From the NCBI RefSeq assembly GCF_003086295.3, contig NC_092040.1, positions 3,100,001 through 3,164,000 on the forward strand: a DNA stretch of 64,000 nt. The letters run 5' to 3'. Under the pieces are notes generated by a model. It was not told the origin of the DNA and made no database searches. It saw only the letters and a program-made list of their open reading frames with translations. The stretch is from Arachis hypogaea (Eukaryota > Streptophyta > Magnoliopsida > Fabales > Fabaceae). Below, in pieces: positions 34,262-45,898 of the stretch (position 1 is its first letter; each line of letters opens with the position of its first letter). A program made the position numbers and the translations under genes.

Positions 34262-35447
34262 TTAAAAATATTTGTAATTCGTATTTTAAGTTAATTTTAT
34301 AAGTACGCCATTCCACAAGTCAAAGACAATTCTTTTTAATAGCTTTGTAGAAGCTAATAGCTTTTATATTTAATTTATTTTGTAGTACGATAAAATTTAT
34401 TGTTCAATCAAGAACTATTTGATAAAAAATGTTTGAGAATGAATTGGTATAAAGGAAGGTATATGTTTTCTCAAATTTTGAGATTGAAGAATCAAGCGGA
34501 ATTTAATTTCTTATATTTTTCACTCATTTGTTCTTAATTTGATATTTTTAATTTAATTTTTTTTGTTCAATTAGATGTTATTGGACTCTTGAGCGGAAAA
34601 AAAAACTTATATCATGGTAAAAAAATAAGAAGAAGTGACTAGTACATTGTAATTGATCTTCATGATTTACAGTACGTATGTAAAATTTTAATATTTTAAT
34701 GTGAATATTTTTTTTGGTAATAATTATGTGTTGCAATGCAAAATCTTTTTTTTTTCTTTATATATTACTACTTATTTCTCTTAATTCTCGCTTTCATTTA
34801 GAAATGAGAAAAAAATAAGATGCACATTGTGATATCAATTTACAATCTAATTAATTGATCATCTATGTGATCACTAAACAACCGAATACATAATTATTCT
34901 CTAATTTACAAAATTTAACAAAGACATTGATAAGCATATTGGTTTAGCATTTATTTATATATTTTATTTATTTATGTTATATTTGTAATCATATTATATC
35001 TATTTTTATCAATATATGTTTTTTAAAAAATATCGTTAGTGTTAGCACATGGTGTATTAAATAAATTGAATGATAGAAACACGTAACTATTTTCTTTTTC
35101 AGTCGAGATTCAAAAAAATATTATAATGTAGACTTACAATATCAGTATATTAATAGTGAAGTGGAGATAAAAATGTAATATCATATCAATTTTTTTTAAA
35201 ATCATAATTGTAATTAACGATTGAAATCATAATTTAAATATTTTAAATGGGATAATTTTATTTAAAGAATTCATAATTCAAATATAATTCTTATACACTT
35301 AATAGTTACATTTGAGTTAATACACTTAATATTATATTTAAAAAAGAATGAACAATACACATTATATTACTTATTTATTAATTAAATTATTATAATTTAA
35401 AATTATAATTTCAATCTTATCACATGCATGACCCGAGTTATTACACT
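34262..35447. other. AT-rich intergenic DNA, no gene seen
   Basis: I could find no coding frame, clear repeat boundary or RNA gene. Confidence 0.6.
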
Positions 35448-35745
35448 TGTTTAGTGTAAAGACTTAGGTATTATATTCAAAAGCATTATGTTATGTAACT
35501 GCCATTGATATGCTTCTTTTCGGTTGAATTTTAAAATTGTAAATGAAAATTGAGTCTTACTAGAGAGACAATGGACTATTTATATAATATGTACAATGGG
35601 CTATTGTAACTATTTAGTGCAAAGAGTTAGGTATTATATTCAAAAGCATTATGTTATGTAACTGCCATTGATATGCTTCTTTTCGGTTGAATTTTAAAAT
35701 TGTAAATGAAAATCGAGTCTATTTATATAATGTGTATAATGGGCT
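35448..35745. repeat. Tandem duplication, unit ~163 bp
   Basis: 'ttaggtattatattcaaaagcattatgttatgtaactgcc' and the following ~80 bp occur at 35448-35610 and again at 35611-35745. The second copy lacks about 20 bp. Confidence 0.85.
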
Positions 35746-35930
35746 ATTAAGTTACAAAATAAACATCCCCCATATTATCTAGAATAATCATCTAAGTACT
35801 AGGAATAATAAACATCTTCCCAAAAACTTAAAAAGCTTCAACTGATGGAAAAAGGTAACACTAATGGTTATATCTCTAATACTCTTTAAACCTCCATTGT
35901 ACACATTGTACAAATATTCTATTGACTCCT
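35567..35930. mobile_element. Inverted-repeat element of the GTACAATGTGTACAATG family
   Basis: The left end 'caatggactatttatataatatgtacaatgggctat' pairs with the right end 'attgtacacattgtacaaatattctattg'. Its interior resembles the element at 53057-53463 ('ctagaataatcatc', 'aggaataataaacat'). Confidence 0.45.
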
Positions 35931-36779
35931 CATACTTTCCCATAAAAATTTAGTGTTAGACATTTATATTGTATAAAGTCACATCTTTTTTTTACCTTAA
36001 CCACCTTATTAGTGATAAAGATATATCATTCAATATTAATATAGTAACATTTTATAACTTTATAGTCAACCACATAATTATTTGATTTTTCACCTTATTT
36101 CAGGATACTTTTTTTTAAGGATTATTTTAAATAATATAGTTCAAAATAAACTTTATTACTAACTGGAAAATATAAAATTATTTCTAAATGGATTTAAAGA
36201 AGTGACCGAAACTTTTATAACCAATTGAGTAATTTAAATCATGACTTCGTTCGAGTTTGGAAAGTGGCACATATGTATTGGAACACATCAAATGCTAATT
36301 TTTTATTTTTTTGTGATATTGACACACACTAAGCTAAACTATTTTGGGTTCCAATTTTCAGCAAAGTAATATGCATAGGGTAGAACTTTTGTCATTGTGT
36401 GCTGTCTGAATAGGTTCTTTCAACCCTTGATATCCACAAATTCGGTTATTTAACAATAAATATTAATTGATAATAGGACAATAATATATAAATTACAATC
36501 ACCTCACTTATGAATAAACAAAAATTATACATGGCACCGGCTGTTTATAAAAGAACATACTCATATATTAATATTTCCTTCGATTAAAATTCATGGGGTT
36601 AAATGGCACGCTTACAAACATGGATTTACAGAGGATTAGTATTATTATTATTCCATATAACAACCCAAATCAGTTGAGAAACATTCTCATATCATGACCG
36701 CTAAAACAGATTCAAGTATAAACTCAAATTATTACAAGATCAATCATCCAAATAAAAGAAAAGTGTTTGAACATAAACC

Positions 36780-37312
36780 AAAACAGCTAGGTTCAAAATG
36801 ACAGATAGTTGCAGCTACAAAGCTGAGCAATGCTCTGTGGTATCTGAAAATTGAAGAAAAAGAAAGAAACAACATAACACTTTGATCAAAATACAGCCCA
36901 AACAAAACAAAATCAGCTTAATAATATCAACAGACAATATAATTGTGAAGAAACAAAAAGGGTAAAACAATTTGAGATTTGGAAGGCAATAAATGGTTAC
37001 ACTACAATCTCACTAGATAGAAGCAAAAAAGTGCCCAACAAACTGAGTGATCATCAAAGTATATGCAATTTCACTTACCAAATAACCTCAACCCATGTGT
37101 TGAGCTACTATAACAGCAATTTCCTCCGGAGGTTTCTTGGAGGCAAGTAACAAGAACCTCCGATTCACGTAGGAGGACTATGAAAGGAAGGGGATTGTTG
37201 ACCCCGATTTCAAGCCGAAAGCGAGGGTAGGGGCTGATAACAAACTCCACCGCACCGATGAGCCTTCTAGTTTCGCTCATTAGCGTGAAGTCCTGAGGAG
37301 TAGGTGGAGCAT
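36780..37312 (-). other. Possible exon remnants of an unrecognised minus-strand gene
   Basis: On the minus strand a 70-codon open stretch ends at a good donor (TTTG|GTAAGTG, near 37079). It includes GAVEFVISPYPRFRLEIG and LPFIVLLRESEVLVT and is of higher GC content than its surroundings. An acceptor-like TTTTCAG lies near 36848, followed by a short frame. I recognise no family. It could be a captured gene piece or the end of a real gene whose start was cut off by the copia fragment next door. Confidence 0.25.
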
Positions 37313-37366
37313 TGAAAATTAAGGAAATTCAACAAAATTAATTTGTTAAAAGAAATCCCCTTTTTG

Positions 37367-38075
37367 ACAGCAGCTTTTCTAATTAACAGACTTCCTACTA
37401 AAGTTTTAAATATGAAATCCCCTTTTGAAATGCTTAATCATGTTAAACCAGACTATTCATGTTAAAGATATTTGGTTGTGCTTGTTTTCCACATTTGAGA
37501 CCCTTTCACAAATCTAAACTAGATTTCAGGTCTGAATTATGTTTGTTCCTGGGTTATGCTCCAGGACCCAAAGGTTATAAATGTCTTACTAAAAGTGGTA
37601 AAGTTGTTATAGCTCACAATGTTATCTTGATGAAAAGTTATTTCCATATTCCTCAATGTTCCCTTCTGTATCTAATGCTTCAGGATCTGTTTTTCCTTCA
37701 TCTTCTAATACTGATTCTGCCTTGTCTTATCCATTTCCTCTATTCACTAATCCTGTTATTTCTGATTCTGCTATTTCTGCACTAGAAAATTCAGGCTCTG
37801 CATCAGACATGCTAATTCCAGCGCCAAAGATTCATTACATCCAACTATCCCCTCTCATGATGCATCAAATTTACCTCCTTTACCTACTAATACTATGCCT
37901 ATTTCAGGAATTGAAATCCCCTTTCCACATCCATCATCAACTACTGATCCCACCACTACTAATACACATTCAATGATCACTTGTTCTAAGTCTAACATTC
38001 ACAAGCCTAGAGTTCTTCCTACAACTCCAACGTTCTTCTATTCTCCACCTCTCAAGAACCTCACTGACCTTTGAT
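37367..38075 (+). mobile_element. Ty1/copia pol fragment (integrase C-terminal region)
   Basis: AFLINRLPTKVLNMKSPFEM leads, after a one-base frameshift near 37458, to LKIFGCACFPHLRPFHKSKL and FLGYAPGPKGYKCL. This is the hallmark text of copia integrase followed by the linker to RT. The downstream Ser/Pro-rich linker ends in a K.RVLPTTP-like stretch at about 38000-38040. No RT, RNase H or LTR is attached, so this is a truncated piece. Confidence 0.8.
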
Positions 38076-38268
38076 ACCTTATAAAAAAAAACAAGAATTC
38101 AACGAAATTAATTTATATTACCTCTTCAATAACAGAAGAAATGGTACTTTCTTATTCATCTGCCGTATAAAAATCCTGATTCAGCTCATCTTCATCTTGA
38201 TTCTCTTCAATTCTTGCTCTCTTATTTTCTGGGGATTCCACTTGGAATCTGCCGTTGTGAATTTTGGG

Positions 38269-38646
38269 TTAAATGTTCGCTGATTTTGAAGAGGATTTTG
38301 CTTGTTAATCGAGGATTCTTCAACTAATTTTCGTCTCGTTTTGTTCCAGGTATGACGCACAGCGATGATGACGTTCTTGGTTTGGGAAACAAGACTTCTG
38401 GCACCAAGAGGAAGTCGCCGAGTGACTCGGAGGAAAAAAAAGGAAAGGGAGGACGGAGGAAGTCTTGTTTCCCTTTTCTTTTCTTACTCCGAGTCACTCG
38501 GCGACTTCCTCTTGGTGCCGGAAGTCTTGTTTCCCAGACCAAGAACGTCATCATCGCCGTGCGTCATACCTGGAACAAAACGAGAATTAGTCGAAGAATC
38601 CTCACTTAACAAGCAAAGTTAACCCTCTTCAAAATCAGCGAACATT
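38269..38646. repeat. Large inverted duplication of a gene 5' end (hairpin)
   Basis: The left arm (about 38269-38433) and right arm (about 38487-38646) are reverse complements over ~160 bp with about ten mismatches and a few small gaps. The spacer is ~50 bp. Each arm holds 'ttgttccag|gtatgacgcac', a splice-acceptor-like site before an ATG, then a frame starting MTHSDDDVLGLGNKTSG or its diverged twin. The arms thus look like the start of a gene copied in opposite directions. Transcription through it would give a long near-perfect hairpin. Confidence 0.85.
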
Positions 38647-38713
38647 CAACAAAAAATTCACACATAAAAAATATTTTTGTTCTAAATCTAGATCCAACTT
38701 TATGCATATAAAC

Positions 38714-40565
38714 CAAGGTTCTGAAAACCGGATCGGCCATCAAACTGCTTTAGTCATTGGTTTATTGGTTCATTGATCCAACCAGTGGTTCAACCGAAAA
38801 AACCGTTTTAGAATAAAATAATAAATAAATTATAAAGGACCAAAGATGAGGGTACTCCAAGAACTCCTATTAGATGCAACAGCATTGAACATTATCACAT
38901 ATTCTCACACACACATACAAAGCCTTAACTCAAAGAACAACCACAGCAAGTGACTTGGAAAGAAAATGTAAACACCGAAACAATCACAAGCATACAGAAC
39001 ATGTGAATATTATTATAGCTCTTCTAATGCGTCTCCAAAAATATCCCAAATCAAGAAAACTACATAATCTGATCCACTTGATTCAGAAAGCTACATATAT
39101 TAGAAAAATTAAGAATCAACTAAAAGAAAAAGAAAAGGAAGGCCTGGTTGATTCGATTCAATTGCCGGATATGAAGAATCAAACAGGGCTGAGAAGCTGA
39201 CAGTTTAAATGTTAAACATAGGTAGTGCAAATTTTAACAAAGTTCACCACAATGATTAACAACAACAAAAAGCACTGAAGGAACACTCAGTAATATAGGC
39301 AGTGCAAATTTTAACAAAGCTCATCACAATGATTAACAACAAAAAGCACCAAAAGAACAGTGAATCAGTAACATGGGCAGTGCAAATTTAAAATTTAAAA
39401 GTTATTAATTTAAAATTTATCATCAAATACAATCAGTGAGCAAAGCCAATTAATCAAGCACTGACTGAGCATTCTGTTCTGATTCTGTGACTGGGAAGCA
39501 ACAAATTCAGCAACAAGTTCAAGTTACAGCAACAAATTTAACAAATCCTAGTAAAGTCCCGATTTACAGCAAAAAGGCAAATTTATTGATTACCAATTCA
39601 GCAACATGCAGAAATACAGGGAGAAGGGAAATCTGGAAAGTGAGAACACTAAACCAAAACATTAACCAATAATCACAAAACACTAAACATTCACCCAGCA
39701 ATTACAAACAAAGCCAGCAATTACAAACATTAGCACATTATAAAACATTCCAAAACACTAACCTTCACCCAGCAAAACCAGCAACTACAAACAAAGCCAT
39801 CAGTAAATTTGAACAAAAAAATTAAGAGCCATCAGCAACTAACAGAGCCATCGAGCCATCAGAGCCATCAGTAACAGAGCAAAGAATTGAAAGCAACAGA
39901 CTAACAGAGCCATCGAGACATCAGTAAATTTAAAAAAAAATTACAGCCATCAGCAACCAGCAAATACAAGACAGATCCATCAGCAGCAGACAATTACAAT
40001 TTACAAAACATTACAAGAAAAATGGAACAAAAAATGAACAACAATTTCAGAACTTCAAACGAAGAAGACCGAACATTCAGAAATTAAAAGGAAGAAGCGG
40101 AGGCAAAGAATTGAAAGCAGGGCCACTAACCTGGGTTCCGTGCCGAGAAGCCAGCGAAGATGAAAACGACACGGGGAAGAGGAAGCAGCGGCGGCGCTGA
40201 GGAGCTAGGGACGGCGGCGGCGATGAAAGGCTAGGGTTTTCCTTTGCTTCAGAGTTCTCCAGTACAGGGAGAGTGAGTAGTGACAAATGAATGAATTATT
40301 GGGAGGAAGAGCGGGGGAGGTTTGGGTCACGAGTGGATCACTGGATCCGTGTCTTTTTTTTTTTTTTGTGTTTACAAATTAAAAAATGGCGTCGTGTTAT
40401 TCGAACTGCCCAGTTATCGGTCCGGCTCAGTTGGTCGAGTTGGTTTAATGGTTTTTTAACGATTTTTCCTCGAATAGTTATAGGTGGAAGATTGGATTGC
40501 TTTCATTGTCGGTTTTTAGTTGAACCGGTTTGACCGATCAATTCGGTTCAAATTTTAAAATCATG
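38714..40565 (-). mobile_element. Non-autonomous hAT-type DNA transposon (copy 1)
   Basis: The perfect 8-bp target duplication ATATAAAC lies at 38706-38713 and 40566-40573. The left end CAAGGTTCTGAAAACCGGAT is matched by the inverted right end CATGATTTTAAAATTTGAACC. Both ends carry further CCGGTT/AACCGG subterminal repeats. Read on the minus strand, the leader (about 40270-40080: 'aaccctagcctttcatcgccgccgcc') matches 50810-50850 of the second copy. No transposase remains. Confidence 0.85.
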
Positions 40566-40912
40566 ATATAAACCAAAAACATTAGAAAATTCAAAATTAT
40601 TAGATAGAACTAATGTGAAATCTTAGCATAGAACGTAAAATCGAATTTTTCAAACTAAAACTACACAATAGAAAAAAAACGAATTAGAATTCAAGATTGA
40701 GCTGTTGCAATTGTAAATAATGTAATAATGATTTGAAAGAAAACGTAAATAGCGAAGAAAATACAGCTGTTGCAATTGTAAATGATGTGATAATGATTTG
40801 AAGGAAAACGTAAATAGCGAAGAAAATCCAAATCAAGAGCACTAAAAACGAATATGGAAAGGATGTGACTGCATAATGATTGATCAAATTGCAAACATCA
40901 TTTACTTAAAAG

Positions 40913-41310
40913 ATGTGAGATATATTTTCAAAATATGTGAAAAGCTATTTTGAAGAGTCTCATCTTTTCATAGAGTTGTGACTTATTCAAAGGTTGTAAC
41001 TATTTGAAAAGTCTGTAACTATTTGAAAAGTCATAAATGTTGAGTACTTAGCTGCATGTTGCATGTACTCCGTATCTATAAATTTTCCTCATTTCATTAT
41101 TGCTGAACTAATCCATCTCAACACTTTTTTATGCGCAAAAGAAAGAATAGAGATTTATAGATACGGAGTACATGCAACATGCAACTACGTACTCAACATT
41201 TATGACTTTTCAAATAGTTACAACCTTTGAATAAATCACAATTCTATGAAAAGATGTGACTCTTTAAAATAGCTTTTCACATATTTTAAAAATATATCTC
41301 ACAAAAGATA
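40913..41310. repeat. Inverted repeat, arms ~150-170 bp, loop ~65 bp
   Basis: 40913-41083 and 41151-41310 are reverse complements with modest divergence ('ctatttgaaaagtcataaatgttgagtac' against 'gtactcaacatttatgacttttcaaatag'). The left arm has one extra internal repeat ('gtctgtaactatttgaaaa'). There is no coding content. Confidence 0.8.
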
Positions 41311-42138
41311 TATCACAAAAAAGAAAAAATTAAGTAGCAACGATAATAAGATGTTTAAGGCTAAAAAACAATGATAAAGATATTTGTAAATAAGAGCTTA
41401 CAAATAATGAAAAAAATGACTATTGTTGAATGTGTGGCTACGTATTTTGGATCTGGATCTTTTGGAAATTGGGAATTTGGGGATGATAACTGTTCAGAGT
41501 TGTCCATTTATTTTCATCAACGGCTCTTATACAAAGACATGTTATCTAACCAATATTTTAAAAATCAGACCGGACTAGCTGGTTTGACCGGTTCAATCGT
41601 AAACCAGAGACATAAACCAATATTGCTGAACTAATCCATTTCAACACTTTCTTATGCATAAAAGAAAGAATAGAGATTTATAGATATGGAGTACATGCAA
41701 CATGCAGCTACGTACTCAACATTTATGACTTTTCAAATAGTTACAATCTTTGAATAAGTCACAACTCTATGAAAAGATGTGACTCTTCAAAATAGCTTTT
41801 CACATATTTTAAAAATATATCTCACAAAAAATATATCACAAAAAAAATTAAGTAGTAACGATAATAAGATGTTTAAGGTTAAAAAATAATGATAAAGATA
41901 TTTGTAAATAAGTGCTTACAAATGATGAAAAAATGACTATTGTTGAATGTGTGGCTACGTGTTTTGGATCTGGATCTGGATCTTGAAAATTGGAAATTTG
42001 GGGATGATAACTGTTCAGAATTGTCCATTTGTTTTCATCAACGACTCTTATACAAAGACATGTTATCTAACCAATCTTTTAAAAATTGGATCGGATTAGT
42101 CGGTTCAACCGATTCAATTACAAACCAGAAATATAAAC
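41101..42138. repeat. Tandem duplication, 2 x ~520 bp
   Basis: Unit 1 (41101-41623) and unit 2 (41624-42138) both begin 'tgctgaactaatccat', include 'gaatagagatttatagatacggagtac' and end in a hAT-like end with 'gaccggttcaatcg' or its diverged form. The divergence is a few percent plus small indels. Confidence 0.85.
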
Positions 42139-42545
42139 GGTTTGGTCTGATGTTTAATACCAAAAATTATAAAATCGGATTTAAATCATTAGACCGGCCA
42201 AAAACTGGCCGGTCGAACCGGAACCGGATCTGGAACCAGCCAATTTGAATTAAACGGCGCAGTTTCGCACTTAAGGGAGAAACAAAACGCGCTTCTCCAT
42301 CTCCTTCCTTATTCCATAGAGCAGAACACGGCCAGCCTCAACCAGGGAAAAACCGTAGCTGCCACCACCGCCGCAGGGAGGAGCCGTGTTTGCCGCTGTT
42401 GTCGCAGTCAGGGGCTTGTCTCCTCGAATCTTCATGCGTCACAGTCAGGGGAGTTCTCCAAGTCTTCGATCTGTTCGCAGTCACCAGTCCTAGGGGCACC
42501 GCTTCTTCCTTGAGCTCGGCGGCCGTCGTGTTGTCGCCATCTGAA
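42072..42545 (+). mobile_element. Left end and leader of a third hAT-type element, truncated
   Basis: It begins CAATCTTTTAAAAATTGGATCGG and keeps the subterminal order of the copy at 50360 (gttcggtctg-like box, 'gaccggccaaaaactggccgg', 'aattaaacggcgcag'). The GC-rich leader with 'gccaccaccgccgcag' follows. It has no matching right end. It runs directly into an ARP7-like exon. Confidence 0.65.
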
Positions 42546-42560
42546 ATGTTTGTTTTACAG

Positions 42561-42933
42561 TTTTAAATGGCAAAGTGATGCAAAAAGTGGGTGTGGAGGT
42601 TGTAGGGTTGGGAGCCCTAAAGCTCACTGGATTCCTTAGAGAACAAATGCAACAGAATAACATGAGTTTTGAATCAATGTACACTGTTCGAACGCTAAAA
42701 GAGGTGCTAAACTACTAATACCATTGCTAATTTCTTTTGTGACTTTCATTGTTCTTTTCCCCTTATGATTTTTCTCTGCAGTGTGGTGAGAGGGACTATT
42801 TCTACATTGAAATAATCTCAGTGATATTGTCTGATACTTTGTTGGTTGCATGGTAACAGAAGCTATGCTATGTTGCTATTGATTATGAAGTAGAGCTATC
42901 TAAAGATACACAAGCATCATTTGAAAAATGCAT
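42561..42933 (+). pseudogene. Actin-related protein (ARP7-like) gene fragment with one intron
   Basis: After a TTTTACAG acceptor, exon 42561-42703 encodes GKVMQKVGVEVVGLGALKLTGF-type text ending MYTVRTLKE. A GT donor (42704) and an AG at 42859 enclose a 156-bp intron. The next exon, from 42860, continues KLCYVAIDYEVELSKDTQAS. The joined text fits the actin fold segment of plant ARP7, a nuclear chromatin-remodelling subunit. No donor follows the second exon and the rest of the gene is missing. Because the intron is present, the piece was copied from DNA, not mRNA. Confidence 0.7.
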
Positions 42934-43182
42934 TATAGGAAAAATGCATCTCAATCATCTAATAAAACTTAAATTGCAATTTATTTTTCTTCCTTTCTTT
43001 GCATTATTCAAGAATCAAGATCATTAGAAATCATCATGCATCTTTTAGTTACATTGCAACGTTTCAAATTGACGATAATTCTTGCATTGTGTTAATTTGT
43101 TTGATTTCAATTGGATCATCAAATCATGCATTGATGCAGGAAATGATGGAAATCATGAAGCTCCAAGAACTGCTAAAGTGAA

Positions 43183-44487
43183 GCCAAGCCTATAATCTCT
43201 TAAACATGGTTTCCTACACTATCTCTTGAATCCATAACTTTATTATGATTAATGTAGTGGCTTGTTTTTTGTATTTTATGGACTCTGGCTTTATGTTTAA
43301 TGTTTTTTAATTTGGTTCCTTATGAATAACGATCTTCTTTTGCTTTAGTTAGAATATGTATTCATCATAAAATGCTATATAATTTATGTTTTCGATTTGA
43401 CAAAACTGCGAGTGTAACATCTGCAAAGGTTCAGGTGTAAGTGTTAGGTAACACCATATTTAACATTGGAATATGTCAATTATAGATATTAGTTTATCAA
43501 ATAAACCTTTTCGTTATCATTAATTAGAATATAAGAAAGATTTAATCAATAATAATCTTATATGCCAATTTTGGCCTTCCTAAGCCGTGTAAACAAAATC
43601 CTGTTCATATGACAATTTTTTGTTAAGAGTTTTAGTTCATCGCTGTGCTCTGCAGTTTCTACGAGACATTTAGAATGAAAACAGGTTTAAATCCTAGAAG
43701 AGATTGTAACTGTTGTAACAAAATTCAACGCCATGGTATCCGGTTTGTTCCAGTTGGCCTGTTGTCCGAGCCGGACTTGTTAGCGGCTGAAAAGAGGGAA
43801 TCCAAGGCCATTAGTCTCCAACAACTGCACAGAGGAGCTTCTGATAGTGGACTTTCTGATCTTAACAAAATAAAGGAATGTCAAGAAAGTGTTGCTATAA
43901 AACCTGTAAAGAAAATGAACAAGGTATACAAGAAAGAGTTGCATTCTTATTGCTCACTGCTGCATTTAGGAGCTTGTTATCAGCACAAGGGATGCACTTC
44001 TACTACTTATTGTTCCAAGGAGTGTCATTCCTCCTTGTAGGTTTGGATTTAATTGGAGAACAAATGAGCGATCATAAGAATTAGTTATTGTTATTATTAT
44101 TAAAAAGATAAACAATTCAAGAGGCCAACCAATTGTGGAATTGCTGCTATACAAAGATGTTGGTTTTGGCAGTTATATCATATGCAAGGTTTCTGGATAA
44201 TGTGGCTCATCAGGTAAAAATGCTGAAAGCTCTACCATTGAGTCAAAGCATATAAATAAGTTTGTTATTCTTCTTCTTTTTCAAGTTTTTGTTTCATTTT
44301 CTTTAATTGTTCCCGACGTGGGTTTATTTGTCCATTGGTTGTTTTTCATTTTCATTTTTCTCAGTTTTCTGTAATATATAAGCCGATTCGTTTTCTCTCA
44401 GTTCCGTATCAAACTGTTGCTCAATTCATTAATGGCAGAGCACATGAATTGCATACCCTCAACCAAGTCTTGTGGGTGGACCCTTTG
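43183..44487 (+). repeat. Dispersed duplication, copy B
   Basis: It is the longer partner of 27285-28128. The shared parts are nearly identical, including non-coding sequence up to 'gtcttgtgggtggacccttt'. Copy B keeps ~410 bp (43404-43816) that encodes more of the unknown protein. Confidence 0.85.
43645..44084 (+). pseudogene. Fragment of an unrecognised membrane protein (copy B)
   Basis: It reads GLLSEPDLLAAEKRESKAIS, then [19 protein letters not shown]. After [13 protein letters not shown] a 7-nt loss against copy A shifts the frame; the hydrophobic pair ([34 protein letters not shown]) continues in another frame (43878-44084). It is broken and has no start. The family is not recognised. 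Confidence 0.5.
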
Positions 44488-44493
44488 CTTTCT

Positions 44494-44954
44494 TAACAAA
44501 ATTCTCTTTTTTCTACTTTTGAGGGACTTTGATTCCTAAATCCATCATAACAAGGATACTCCTTTTATAATCAACATTAGTAAGAGATCATGACAAAATC
44601 TCCACATCTATTATAATGAAAACAAATCTTAATTTTAAATTGCCACATGAGTTTGCATGACCACCACCTCGTTTTTTGTTCCAATAAAACATACATTCTT
44701 GTCCACAGTTCGAAGCTGTTGAAAATATTATAAGGTTTTAAGAATTTCTCATTATTTTACAACAGCTACAACTAGACACTTGTTAAGTTGATATCTATGT
44801 ACTTTTAAATCATTTTTGAAGGTGAAAATGTAAGTATGAGTATCAGGTGAAGGTGTAAGCCTGAAATTTAAAGTGAAAAAAGGATCCAACTATAAAGCTT
44901 TTATTATCTTCTGATGAATGTACTTTATTGCTTTTGAAAACTTACTAAATCTTA
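44494..44954. other. Intergenic stretch, nothing recognised
   Basis: It is moderately AT-rich, without a coding frame, repeat partner or RNA gene that I can see. Confidence 0.5.
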
Positions 44955-45777
44955 GACCATCTCCGGTAGGAAATTTATCCTAGTCCCTATTTATGGTCCA
45001 TCTGTCATAAAAATAACTTCACATCAACTTTTGCGTCATAAACAGTAAATAAGAACTCAAAGCATCTCTCTTCTCCATTAGGAAGAACTAACTTTAGTCC
45101 ATGTTGTGGTCTCACTTAATTAATTTATTAAAATATTTGAAATTAATTTTTTTCAATAATATAATTTAAATATTTAAATTTAAAAAAATTTAATATTAAA
45201 AGATATTAATATTAAATAAATTCATATATAACAATAATACACGATATATAATTCGGGGTTATACTAATTTGTAAAATTACTTAATATAAAAAAATAATTA
45301 AGCTCTATAATTGACGAACAAAAAACTTAGAAGAAAATGAAGAAGAATAGTAGAAAGTGTGAGAATAAAAGTGTATCTAACTAGTATATAAATAATATTT
45401 AATATTAATTATGACATAAATAATTATTATAAATCATTGATTAAATAGAAATTAATTATTTAATCTAATTAATTATTATAATTATTAATAAATTAATTAC
45501 AATTTAATTATTATTTAAATAATTAATATAAATTATTAATTAAATAAAAATATAATTATTTAATATAATTATTTAATATAATTAATTAAACTTTGTATAA
45601 TTATTTATTTAAATAATAACTTGTCAAATAGTATTATTATTGGTTACTTCCAGTCCCTATTCAGAAGAACTTTGTTTCATCGGTCCTTGTGCAAGGACCC
45701 ATTCCATTTTGCTCCAACTGTGAGAAATTTATTTGTGTCAGAAAAAGTTAGCAAGGCACTTACCATTGGAGTTGCTC
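44955..45777 (+). mobile_element. Harbinger-type non-autonomous element 1
   Basis: It starts TTA|GACCATCTCCGGTAGG and ends CCATTGGAGTTGCTC. The first ~160 bp ('ctgtcataaaaataacttcacatcaacttttgcgtc...') are shared with the elements below. The core is almost pure A/T. Confidence 0.65.
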
Positions 45778-45898
45778 TCCAATGGTTGCTTTTTTAGAGT
45801 TCTTGTTAGTGTAGATGTCAGGAAAGGTGGGTGCCAACCGTTGGAGTGAGGTAAGTTTGAGTTCCTTCTCTTGGATCAAGAAGGAGGAGTTCCTCTCA
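45773..45898 (-). mobile_element. Truncated Harbinger-type element between elements 1 and 2
   Basis: It begins with the inverted end 'gctctccaatgg' and keeps 'gagttccttctcttggatcaagaagg', as in the other minus-oriented copies. It is cut off at 45898 where element 2 begins. Confidence 0.5.

Noticed and set aside
38352..38622. Small Lys-rich genes (85-codon frames on both strands)
   Set aside because: They arise from the two arms of the inverted duplication. The ~25 codons before the loop may derive from a real gene, but the rest reads through the loop and the opposite arm.
40684..40894. Two overlapping Phe-rich minus-strand frames
   Set aside because: They stem from a ~60-bp direct repeat ('gcaattgtaaataatgt...aacgtaaatagcgaag') and have no protein character.
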